Source: Actinomycetes bacterium
GTDB taxonomy: Bacteria > Actinomycetota > Acidimicrobiia > Acidimicrobiales > RAAP-2
Assembly (NCBI GenBank): GCA_021799915.1
Contig: JAJYZN010000021.1
Span: 1 to 21,937 of the forward strand
DNA: 21,937 bases
Reading direction: 5' to 3'
The notes beneath the pieces were generated by a model, which saw only the letters and a program-made list of their open reading frames with translations, did not search any database and was not told the origin of the DNA. Shown in pieces: positions 8,261 through 14,277 of this stretch. The position numbers and the translations under genes are program-made. How positions within the stretch are numbered: position 1 is the stretch's first letter; the number at the start of each line of letters is the position of its first letter.

Positions 8261-9282
8261 CTCGATCCTTGTCCGCCCGGCGCACCGGGCTCATGAGGGA
8301 CCGGAGCGGTCCAACCCACAGGGTGCCTCCCGGCCCACGACGGCGAGCGGTGCTCGAAGAACGCAGCCATGCCCTCGGCCGCCTCGCTTGAGCGGAAGAG
8401 CTCGTCGGAGAGGGCTTCGGCACTCGCCATCGCCGGTTCCCACTCTCGCCCGATCAAGCCTTCCACCAGGCTCTTGGTTGCCGCCATTGCCAAGGGAGAC
8501 GACTTGTGAAAGGACGCAAGCACCTCGGTGACCCATGTGTCGACGAGCCCATCCTCCACGACTGCCGAGAGCAGGCCGGCGGCCGCGGCGTCGGCGGCGG
8601 AGAACGTGTCACCGGTGAGTGCCCAGCGGACGAACGACCTGCGGTCCATGATCCGCAGGACCGGGACCGCGATCATCGCCGGCGCCACCCCCACTCGCAC
8701 CTCTTTGAAGGCGAAGGTCGCCGACGCCGGCGCGACGGCCAGGTCACACGAAGCCACGAGGCCGATGCCGCCGCCTCGCACATGCCCGTTCACCCGGGCG
8801 ACGACCGGCTGGGGCAGCTCGGCCAGGCAGGAGAGGACTTCGGCGAACGTGGCACCGCTCTCCTCGGGGCCGTCTTCAAGGTCAGGGGAACCACCCTCAC
8901 CGTCCCGCCGGAGAGCGTCCCGCCGGAGAGCGTCCCGCCGGAGAGCGTCCTGCCGGAGCCCGTCCTGCCGGAGCCCGTCCTGCCGGAGAGCGTCCTGACG
9001 GAGAGCGTCCTGACGGAGAGCGTCCTGCCGGCGTTCGCTCAGGTCGGCGCCGGAACAGAACACCTCACCGGTCCCGGTGAGGACCACGGCGCGAACGTCG
9101 GGGTCGGAGCGGGCTTCGTGAAGGGCCACGAGGAGCTCGGAGACGAGCGCAGCGGACAGGGCATTGCGATTATGGGGCGAGTCCAGGGCGACGGTCATCA
9201 CCTCTCCCATGCGCTGCACGCGCACGAGCCCCGGCCCGGACCCAGTGGCCGGGTCGGCTCTGTCGCGATCTCCGGGCGTCAC
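8257..9282 (-). CDS. Enoyl-CoA hydratase (LiuC/AtuE-like) with RQDAL repeat insertion
   Basis: 341 aa from a GTG. Crotonase fold: VALDSPHNRNAL (CoA-binding strand), FCSGADL (first oxyanion glycine region, about 75-81), NGHVRGGGIGLVASCDLAVA (about 166-185) and FAFKEVRVGVAPAM (about 190-203). One catalytic Glu is kept (E194, equivalent to Glu164 of rat hydratase), while the Glu144 position is Gly. That GGxGLVAxCD...EVRxG pattern is the one seen in methylglutaconyl- and isohexenylglutaconyl-type hydratases. Directly after GADLSER come nine pentapeptides of the form RQDAL/RRDAL/RQDGL (about 85-127), followed by an acidic linker, which lengthens the protein from ~265 to 341 aa. The GTG is chosen because TACACT lies 8 nt upstream; the frame is open further up, and an ATG at residue 25 (RM-GEV) is the fallback. 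First gene of the operon. Confidence 0.9.
   Translation of the reverse strand: MTPGDRDRADPATGSGPGLVRVQRMGEVMTVALDSPHNRNALSAALVSELLVALHEARSDPDVRAVVLTGTGEVFCSGADLSERRQDALRQDALRQDALRQDGLRQDGLRQDALRRDALRRDALRRDGEGGSPDLEDGPEESGATFAEVLSCLAELPQPVVARVNGHVRGGGIGLVASCDLAVAPASATFAFKEVRVGVAPAMIAVPVLRIMDRRSFVRWALTGDTFSAADAAAAGLLSAVVEDGLVDTWVTEVLASFHKSSPLAMAATKSLVEGLIGREWEPAMASAEALSDELFRSSEAAEGMAAFFEHRSPSWAGRHPVGWTAPVPHEPGAPGGQGSR
8901..9035. repeat. 15-bp tandem array, nine units, in frame within the hydratase gene
   Basis: Nine consecutive 15-bp units begin at 8901, 8916, 8931, 8946, 8961, 8976, 8991, 9006 and 9021. The + strand consensus is CGTCCTGCCGGAGAG with one to three substitutions per unit (CCG/CTG/CTGACG variants, GAGCC in two units). 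The last unit is degenerate at its end. The minus-strand reading is the pentapeptide RQDAL/RRDAL. The unit length keeps the reading frame, and substitutions are partly clustered, with neighbouring units sharing variants, as expected of slippage or unequal crossover. Confidence 0.95.
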
Positions 9283-9290
9283 GGCATCGC

Positions 9291-9296
9291 AGTGTA
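9291..9296 (-). promoter_or_regulatory. Predicted -10 of a leaderless promoter for the hydratase-carboxylase operon
   Basis: On the minus strand TACACT is followed by 8 nt and then the GTG at 9282. A transcript starting about 7 nt after the -10 would begin at or near the start codon, and no Shine-Dalgarno sequence is seen. No convincing -35 is visible. Confidence 0.45.
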
Positions 9297-9335
9297 GGCG
9301 TGCGAGCGCCGGCAGCCCGCTGGCGGGGAGGGTGG

Positions 9336-9341
9336 TACGTT
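9336..9341 (+). promoter_or_regulatory. Predicted -10 of a leaderless promoter for the acyl-CoA dehydrogenase
   Basis: TACGTT lies 6 nt before the ATG at 9348. A GGGGAGGG at 9325-9332 is 15 nt from the ATG, too far for a normal ribosome site, and would lie upstream of the expected transcript start. The two divergent -10 elements of this 65-bp region lie about 40 bp apart, so both promoters would share control sequence. Confidence 0.45.
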
Positions 9342-9347
9342 GCGCCA

Positions 9348-10496
9348 ATGATCGAGACCGAGGAGCATCGGCTGTTCCGCGCCTCACTCCGCGAACTGTT
9401 CGCGCGAGAGATCGGACCGAACATCGACCAGTGGGAGCAGGCCGGGACGTTCCCTGCCCACGACCTCTTCCCGAAGCTCGCCGCGGTGGGCCTGCTCGGC
9501 TTGGAGTACGACGAGGCGTACGGCGGCATGGGCGCCGACCACTCGTTCACCGTGGTCGCCGGGGAAGAGATGGGGAAGGTCGACTGCGCGGGCGTGCCGA
9601 TGGCCATCGCCGTCCAGATGGCCATGGCCACCCCGGCCCTCCACCGTTATGGCTCCGAGGAGCTCAAATCCAAGTACCTGGCTCCGGCGATCCGAGGCGA
9701 GATGGTGGCGTCGATCGCGGTGACCGAGGCCGACGCCGGAAGCGACGTCGCCGGCATCCGGACGCGTGCGGTGCGTGACGGCGACGAGTGGGTCATCAAC
9801 GGGTCGAAGCTCTACATCACCAACGGCACCCAGGCCGACTGGCTGTGCCTGCTGGCCCGCACCGGCGACGGCGACGGCCACCGCGACATGTCGCTCATCG
9901 TGGTGCCCACTTCACTGCCCGGTGTAGAAGTCTCTCGCAAACTGGAGAAGCTGGGCACGTGGTCGAGCGACACGGCCGAGCTCTCCTTCAGCGACGTGCG
10001 GGTGCCGGTCGACCACACCATCGGCGAGATCGGGCGGGGGTTCCAGCAGCAGATGGTGCAATTCCAGGCCGAACGGCTCATCACCGTCTACCGCCATATC
10101 GGCTCCATCGGCCAGGCGCTCGAACGGACCCGCAGGTATCTGGGTGAGCGTCAGGCGTTCGGCCGCCCACTCCTGGCAAACCAGCACATCGGGTTCACGT
10201 TGGCCGAGCTGGCGGCGCGCCACGACATGCTGCGCCACTATGCCTACGCTGCTGCGGCCGCCGTCCAGCGGGGAGAGGACGCCACCCGCTTCGCCACCAT
10301 CGCCAAGCTCATGGGTGCCCGGCTCCAGCGGGAGGTTGCCGATGCATGCCTCCAGTTCCACGGCGGCATGGGCTACATGGCCGAGCACTGGACGTCGCGC
10401 TTCTACCGTGACGCCCGCCTGGACTCGATCGGCGCAGGAGCCGACGAAGTGATGCTGCGGATCCTCGCCCGGATGGACGGCTTCACCGCCGAGTAG
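9348..10496 (+). CDS. Acyl-CoA dehydrogenase (FAD), possible AtuD/FadE type
   Basis: 382 aa, standard length. N-terminal helical domain 1-120, beta domain with ASIAVTEADAGSDVAG (about 121-136) and YITNGTQADW, and a C-terminal helical domain with RQAFGRPL (about 268-275) and QFHGGMGYMAEHW (about 336-348). It oxidises an acyl-CoA to the 2-enoyl-CoA, passing electrons through FAD to ETF. The Glu found in medium-chain enzymes near the C-terminus (YEGT) is replaced by GAGAD. Instead E242 in FQAERL sits where isovaleryl-CoA-type enzymes place their base, which fits a branched-chain substrate. The gene diverges from the hydratase-carboxylase operon and would supply its enoyl-CoA substrate. ATG 9348 is preferred over an in-frame ATG at 9300 because family similarity starts at IETEEHRLFR and a -10 element lies between them. 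Confidence 0.93.
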   Translation: MIETEEHRLFRASLRELFAREIGPNIDQWEQAGTFPAHDLFPKLAAVGLLGLEYDEAYGGMGADHSFTVVAGEEMGKVDCAGVPMAIAVQMAMATPALHRYGSEELKSKYLAPAIRGEMVASIAVTEADAGSDVAGIRTRAVRDGDEWVINGSKLYITNGTQADWLCLLARTGDGDGHRDMSLIVVPTSLPGVEVSRKLEKLGTWSSDTAELSFSDVRVPVDHTIGEIGRGFQQQMVQFQAERLITVYRHIGSIGQALERTRRYLGERQAFGRPLLANQHIGFTLAELAARHDMLRHYAYAAAAAVQRGEDATRFATIAKLMGARLQREVADACLQFHGGMGYMAEHWTSRFYRDARLDSIGAGADEVMLRILARMDGFTAE

Positions 10497-10537
10497 CGAT
10501 CGCGCCCGCCCGCCGAAGTCGGCGCACGCCTCTCAAG

Positions 10538-10858
10538 TCAGCCGAGCGGGAGCTGGGGGGCCTCGGCGAAGGATGGGGACGTGGGGTTGCCGGCACGACG
10601 GCGCCCGGGAGGGAACACCTGCTCGGGGCGGAAGGATCGAGTGTTGCGGTCGCCGGGGCGACCGCCGACGACCTCGACCCACACCTCACCGGTCTTCGTG
10701 TTGCGGACGAACGCCGAGAACGACCAGGAGGCGGACCGCAGCCGGGTGCCCGTCACCATCACCGGGTCGCCGGCCCGCAAGCCCGCCCAGGTCACGGAGC
10801 GCTCCAAATGTGCCGGAGAGGCAGGCACGTCGAGCTTGGCTGGTCGAGTACGCGGCAT
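10538..10858 (-). CDS. Small conserved-looking hypothetical protein
   Basis: 106 aa, family not recognised with certainty. The core (about 25-82) reads like a small all-beta domain: LRAGDPVMVTGTRLRSASWSF, then FVRNTKTGEVWVEVVGG and RSFRPEQVF. The spacing of GDPV...V.G...F.A.V.N..TGE.WVEV..G resembles an SH3-like barrel found in short actinobacterial proteins. The N-terminus is basic and the C-terminal 20 residues are Pro/Arg-rich. Cysteine is absent and no membrane segment is seen. It converges with the acyl-CoA dehydrogenase (41-bp gap) and diverges from the RecB-like gene. Codon use (G/C at third positions) agrees with a real gene; a long frame on the opposite strand is its shadow. Confidence 0.65.
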   Translation of the reverse strand: MPRTRPAKLDVPASPAHLERSVTWAGLRAGDPVMVTGTRLRSASWSFSAFVRNTKTGEVWVEVVGGRPGDRNTRSFRPEQVFPPGRRRAGNPTSPSFAEAPQLPLG

Positions 10859-10966
10859 CGCTGCCCCATTCTCTACCAGGAAGACGACGATGCTCGGATC
10901 ACGTCACCGCTCGGGCGCGAGCAGGAATGACAGGACCCAGTCGCACTCTTGGCCCGGCGGTGGTCC

Positions 10967-10972
10967 TACCCT
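10967..10972 (+). promoter_or_regulatory. Predicted -10 of a leaderless promoter for the RecB-like gene
   Basis: TACCCT lies 7 nt before the ATG at 10980 and there is no Shine-Dalgarno sequence in between. This supports ATG 10980 as the true start in a frame that is open much further upstream. Confidence 0.45.
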
Positions 10973-10979
10973 GTGGCTG

Positions 10980-11774
10980 ATGCCGTTCGCCCCGCCCAGG
11001 TCGCTCTCGCCTTCCAAGGTGTCGGCGTTCACCGACTGCCCGCTCGCATTCAGGCTGTCGGTGATCGACCGCCTCCCCGAGCCGCCATCGCCGGCCGCGG
11101 TGAAAGGGACGCTGGTCCACGCGGCCCTCGAACGGCTCATCTGGAACCACCCGCCAGGTGGCCGCACGCTCGACACGGCCCGTCACGAACTGGACGCAGC
11201 CTGGGCAGCGCTGGGAGACCAGCCCGATTTCCTCCTCCTGGGACTGTCCGACACAGACGCCGAGTCGTTCAGGGCAGATGCCGCGGTGCTGATCGAGAGC
11301 TACTTCACACTGGAGGACCCCAATGGGGTCGACGCGCTCGGAGTCGAGCTGGGGATGGAGGTCCAGATCGGCCAGATGCGCCTGCGAGGAGTGATCGACC
11401 GCCTCGACCGCGGAGCGACAGGAGAGCTGGTCGTCATCGACTACAAGACCGGACGGTCTCCTTCCGCGCGTTTCGAGCAGGCACGTCTCGGGGGTGTCCA
11501 TATCTACGCCCTGCTCTGCCGTCACCTGCTCGGACGAGCCCCGGCGGAGGTCCGGCTGCTGTACCTGCGAGACCGGGTGACCATCGTCGCGAAGCCAAGC
11601 GACCAGTCGGTACAAGGGCAGATCGGTCGCACCACCGCGGTCTGGTCGGCCATCGAGCGAGCATGCTCGCACGAGGACTTCCGTCCTCGTCGCTCTCCGC
11701 TCTGCCGCTTCTGTCACTTTCAAGATCTCTGCCCCCAGTTCGGCGGCCAACCACCAGCCGGTCCGCGAATTTGA
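10980..11774 (+). CDS. RecB-family / Cas4-like PD-(D/E)XK nuclease with four Fe-S-type cysteines
   Basis: 264 aa. It starts SPSKVSAFTDCPLAFRL (C20). The nuclease signature follows: GTLVHAALER (H47), RLRGVIDRLDR (D140) and VIDYKTG (D154, K156), then a C-terminal cluster LCRFCHFQDLC (C242, C245, C251). One N-terminal plus three C-terminal cysteines is the arrangement that holds a 4Fe-4S cluster in AddB and Cas4. The protein should bind and cut single-stranded DNA ends, but has no helicase domain. No CRISPR array or cas gene is nearby, so a role in DNA repair is more likely than adaptation. Similar stand-alone proteins occur widely in Actinobacteria. Its stop overlaps a TTG that begins the PAP2 gene. 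Confidence 0.85.
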   Translation: MPFAPPRSLSPSKVSAFTDCPLAFRLSVIDRLPEPPSPAAVKGTLVHAALERLIWNHPPGGRTLDTARHELDAAWAALGDQPDFLLLGLSDTDAESFRADAAVLIESYFTLEDPNGVDALGVELGMEVQIGQMRLRGVIDRLDRGATGELVVIDYKTGRSPSARFEQARLGGVHIYALLCRHLLGRAPAEVRLLYLRDRVTIVAKPSDQSVQGQIGRTTAVWSAIERACSHEDFRPRRSPLCRFCHFQDLCPQFGGQPPAGPRI

Positions 11775-12340
11775 CGACCGCCGACTTCGATCGCGCCGTC
11801 GACATTGCCCTGGAACGATGGCGACGCCCCGGTACTGCGACGGCTCTGGCAGCCCTCATGTCCGGCGTCTCGGACTACGGGTTCGTCTGGTTTGTCCTCA
11901 CGCTGGTCAAGGCTCGCCGGCCCGGCCCTGACCGGCGCCGGGCTCTCCAGGCCCTGGCCCTGACCGGAGTCGTGTCAGCCGTCTCGAACGCTCTTCTCAA
12001 GCAGGCGGTGGGCCGGGACCGCCCCGAGCCGACGGGGGCCGAGCGTGCGAGCGACGCACCGCAGACGTCCATCCCGGTTCGGCGTCCCAGGACGAGCAGC
12101 TTTCCGAGCGGTCACACCCTGGCCTCGTTCTGCACCGCCACCGCGCTCGCGACCGGTCCTGGCGAGCTCTCCGCCTACCTGGGCCTCGCGGGTGCAGTGG
12201 CGATCAGCCGCGTCCACCTTCGCGCCCACCATGCCAGCGATGTCGTGGGCGGCGCGCTGATCGGCACCGCTCTCGGCTGCAGCTGCCGCCTCGTGCTCGG
12301 CAGGGTCGGCAGGGTCGGCAGGGTCGGCAGGTCCCAGTGA
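11771..12340 (+). CDS. PAP2-superfamily phosphatase (membrane)
   Basis: 189 aa from a TTG overlapping the RecB-like stop (TTGA). All three phosphatase motifs are present: K77-x6-RP (KQAVGRDRP), PSGH at 112-115, and SR-x5-H-x3-D at 146-157 (SRVHLRAHHASD). Hydrophobic segments flank the motifs, so this is a membrane enzyme that probably dephosphorylates a lipid or isoprenoid phosphate on the outer face. Family members begin with FDRAVD..LERWR about 25 residues before the first membrane segment; that peptide is present here, which is why the TTG is preferred to the ATG at residue 30. The C-terminus ends in GRVGRVGRVGRSQ, made by a 9-bp tandem repeat. The start codon is the least certain point. 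Confidence 0.83.
   Translation: MTTADFDRAVDIALERWRRPGTATALAALMSGVSDYGFVWFVLTLVKARRPGPDRRRALQALALTGVVSAVSNALLKQAVGRDRPEPTGAERASDAPQTSIPVRRPRTSSFPSGHTLASFCTATALATGPGELSAYLGLAGAVAISRVHLRAHHASDVVGGALIGTALGCSCRLVLGRVGRVGRVGRSQ
12299..12332. repeat. 9-bp tandem repeat at the 3' end of the PAP2 gene
   Basis: Three perfect copies of GGCAGGGTC (12299, 12308, 12317) plus a partial fourth that diverges into the last codons. It encodes the tripeptide repeat GRV at the extreme C-terminus, after the last catalytic motif. Confidence 0.9.
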
Positions 12341-12422
12341 TGACCGTCACGTACCCCGCGGGCAGCGACGGCCGGCTCGATCGGGCAGGGAATAGACCAC
12401 CGCTGCTCGTGGTTCCAGAACC

Positions 12423-13034
12423 GTGACGCAAACGACTCCATCATTCGCTGTGACCTGGGACTACCTGTGCCCGTTCGCCCGTAACGTCCACGAGCACCTC
12501 GTGGCCGGGCTCGGAGCAGGGGCGCAGTGGGATGTGACGTTCACCCCCTTTTCCCTGGTCCAGGCCCACGTGGCCGAAGGCGACCCTCCGGTGTGGGACG
12601 CGCCCGACGGCGCCACGGGTCTCCTGGCGCTCCAGACCGGGATCGCGGTGCGCGACCGGTTCCCCGACGTGTTCCCCGCCGTGCACCGGTCGCTCTTCGC
12701 CGCCCGGCACGACCACGCACGCGACCTCAACGACCGCGACGTCATCCGCGACGTGCTCTCGGCGTGCGGCGCAGACCCCGACGCCGTGCTCGGTGAGGTT
12801 GCCGAGGGATGGCCGCTCCAAGAGCTGCGACGGGCCCACGAGGATGCGGTGTCCCGCCTCGAGGTCTTCGGCGTACCGACCTTCATCGTCGGCGACCAGG
12901 CAGTCTTCGTACGGGTGATGACCCGCCCCGGCGACGACGGCGTCGCGGCCCGCTCGACCATCGACCACGTGCTCGCGCTGATCTCGGGCCACCCTGAGCT
13001 CAACGAGTTCAAGCACACGACCGTCCCGCGCTGA
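12423..13034 (+). CDS. DsbA-family thioredoxin-fold protein (FrnE/2-hydroxychromene-carboxylate-isomerase-like)
   Basis: 203 aa from a GTG; an in-frame TAG at 12393 leaves no earlier usable start. The N-terminus FAVTWDYLCPFARNVHEHL has the DsbA-like strand-helix with one cysteine (C16-P-F-A), so it is not a dithiol oxidase. An all-helical insertion (about 55-125) follows, and then FGVPTFIVGDQAVFV with the cis-proline of the thioredoxin fold. Such single-Cys proteins include glutathione- or mycothiol-linked isomerases and dehalogenase/reductase-like enzymes. The reaction is not evident. There is no signal peptide, so it is cytoplasmic. It lies 82 bp after the PAP2 gene; a short dyad GGTTC-CA-GAACC sits right before the GTG. 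It converges with the luciferase-like gene. Confidence 0.82.
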   Translation: MTQTTPSFAVTWDYLCPFARNVHEHLVAGLGAGAQWDVTFTPFSLVQAHVAEGDPPVWDAPDGATGLLALQTGIAVRDRFPDVFPAVHRSLFAARHDHARDLNDRDVIRDVLSACGADPDAVLGEVAEGWPLQELRRAHEDAVSRLEVFGVPTFIVGDQAVFVRVMTRPGDDGVAARSTIDHVLALISGHPELNEFKHTTVPR

Positions 13035-13107
13035 GGCAGCCGTCCTCTGGCGCTGGACACGCTCGACGACAAAGGGCCACCGGGGTCTCCGGCGTCACGG
13101 CCGTGCG

Positions 13108-13121
13108 CCGTCGCGCGACGG
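13108..13121. terminator. Possible short hairpin between convergent genes
   Basis: CCGTCGCGCGACGG is a perfect palindrome (5-bp stem, GCGC loop) in the 122-bp gap between the convergent DsbA-family and luciferase-like genes. There is no T-run, so intrinsic termination is uncertain. Nothing else was recognised in this gap. Confidence 0.25.
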
Positions 13122-13156
13122 TCCGGCGAGCGGGCTCGGCTCTCCCCTGTTTCCGG

Positions 13157-14065
13157 CTATCCCGCAGCCAAGGACGCCAGGACGTCCATCGTCTCGGCGC
13201 GCTCGTCGCTGCTACCCACCACCGACGCCACGAAGTCGGTCGCACCGGCCTCGGCGAGGCGTGACATACCGGCGGCAACCTCATCGGCCGTGCCAATGAT
13301 GGCCACGTCCGACGGACCCGACGCACCTTCACGGTCCAGCATTGCCCGATAGGACGGCAACGTCGGGTAGATGGCGAACGCCTGGTCGATGCGCTCGCGG
13401 GCCCGATCCGGGTCCGACGTGACGGTCACGGGCAGCGATACCCCGATGCGTGGTTCGGGGCGTCCGGCCTCTCGGGCCGCCTCGCCGATGGTGGGCACGA
13501 TGTGCTCGGCAACGGTCCGCACTCCCGTCATCCACGTCACCGTCCCTGTCGCCACTCTCCCGGCCAGCTTCAGCATCACGGGCCCCAACGCCGCGACGAG
13601 CAACCCGGGCGGTTCGGCACCGGGGACTTCCAACGGTCCGTAGGTGACCGCCGTGACCACCTCCCCGCGGGCATCGACCGTCTCGCCCCGGAGCATGGGC
13701 ACCAACGCGGCCAGGTACTCGCGCATGTACCGTGCCGGACGCTCGTAGCTCATCCCCCACAACCCTTCGACCACGACCTGATGGGACATCCCGATCCCGA
13801 GCGTCAACCTGTTGCCGGAGGCCGCCTGCACCGTCAGCGCCTGCTGTGCCATCACCTGCGGGTGCCGGCTGTACACCGGGACGACCCCGGTCCCGAGACC
13901 GATGCCGGGCACTTGCGCCCCCACCGCCGCCAGCATCGTGAGAGCGTCGTAGCCGAAGATCTGCACAGCCCAGGCCGACGCGAACCCTCGGCGCGCCAGT
14001 GTCCCTACGTGATCGACCACCTCGGCCAGCGGCTTGTCGATGTCGATCAGTGCCCCGATACGCAT
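13157..14065 (-). CDS. LLM-class (luciferase-like) oxidoreductase, probably F420-dependent
   Basis: 302 aa, a TIM-barrel flavin/F420 enzyme. Recognisable pieces are MRIGALIDIDKPL, GIGLGTGVVPVYSRHPQVMA (about 54-73), GNRLTLGIGMSHQVVVE (about 85-101), YERPARYMREYL and a C-terminal GTADEVAAGMSRLAEAGATDF. The GMSHQ and PA.YMREYL combination is typical of actinobacterial F420-linked members. It would reduce or oxidise a small substrate with hydride from F420H2 in the cytoplasm; the substrate is unknown. ATG 14065 is supported by GAGAGGAG 7 nt upstream; the frame continues upstream only through tandem repeat DNA. The gene stands alone and diverges from purK. Confidence 0.88.
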   Translation of the reverse strand: MRIGALIDIDKPLAEVVDHVGTLARRGFASAWAVQIFGYDALTMLAAVGAQVPGIGLGTGVVPVYSRHPQVMAQQALTVQAASGNRLTLGIGMSHQVVVEGLWGMSYERPARYMREYLAALVPMLRGETVDARGEVVTAVTYGPLEVPGAEPPGLLVAALGPVMLKLAGRVATGTVTWMTGVRTVAEHIVPTIGEAAREAGRPEPRIGVSLPVTVTSDPDRARERIDQAFAIYPTLPSYRAMLDREGASGPSDVAIIGTADEVAAGMSRLAEAGATDFVASVVGSSDERAETMDVLASLAAG

Positions 14066-14106
14066 TCGCGATCTCCTCTCGTCACCTGTCTGCCAGGTGG
14101 CCCCAG

Positions 14107-14250
14107 TCCCGGCAGCGGTCGGGTCCGGCAGCTCTCCGGTCCGGCAGCTCTCCGGTGTGGCAGCGGACAGGTCCGGCAGCTGTCCGGTGTGGCAGCGGAC
14201 GGGTCCGGCAGCTCTCCGGTGTGGCAGCACTCCAATGCGGCAGCGGTCGG
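14107..14250. repeat. 16-bp tandem array, nine units, between divergent genes
   Basis: GGCAGC recurs exactly every 16 bases at 14111, 14127, 14143, 14159, 14175, 14191, 14207, 14223 and 14239. Units alternate mainly between GTCCGGCAGCTCTCCG and GTGTGGCAGCGGACAG-like forms, giving a partial 32-bp higher order and short dyads (GTCCG...CGGAC). The array fills most of the 212-bp region between the luciferase-like start (14065) and purK (14278), ending 14 bp before the purK -10. A 16-bp period cannot keep a reading frame, in line with a noncoding location. Confidence 0.95.
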
Positions 14251-14264
14251 GCAAGCAGGAACGA

Positions 14265-14270
14265 TAACCT
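14265..14270 (+). promoter_or_regulatory. Predicted -10 of a leaderless promoter for purKE
   Basis: TAACCT lies 7 nt before the GTG at 14278. No Shine-Dalgarno sequence is present. This decides for GTG 14278 over the GTG at 14290. Confidence 0.45.
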
Positions 14271-14277
14271 GCCCGAC

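Noticed and set aside
14107..14250. CRISPR-like regular spacing
   Set aside because: The units are contiguous 16-mers without unique spacers, and no cas gene is near; the Cas4-like nuclease 3 kb away is a common stand-alone RecB-type protein.
13999..14277. Upstream extension of purK, and the matching minus-strand extension of the luciferase-like gene, through the 16-bp array
   Set aside because: The array is open in several frames only because its units lack stops. Family similarity, the ribosome site and the -10 element place both starts outside it.
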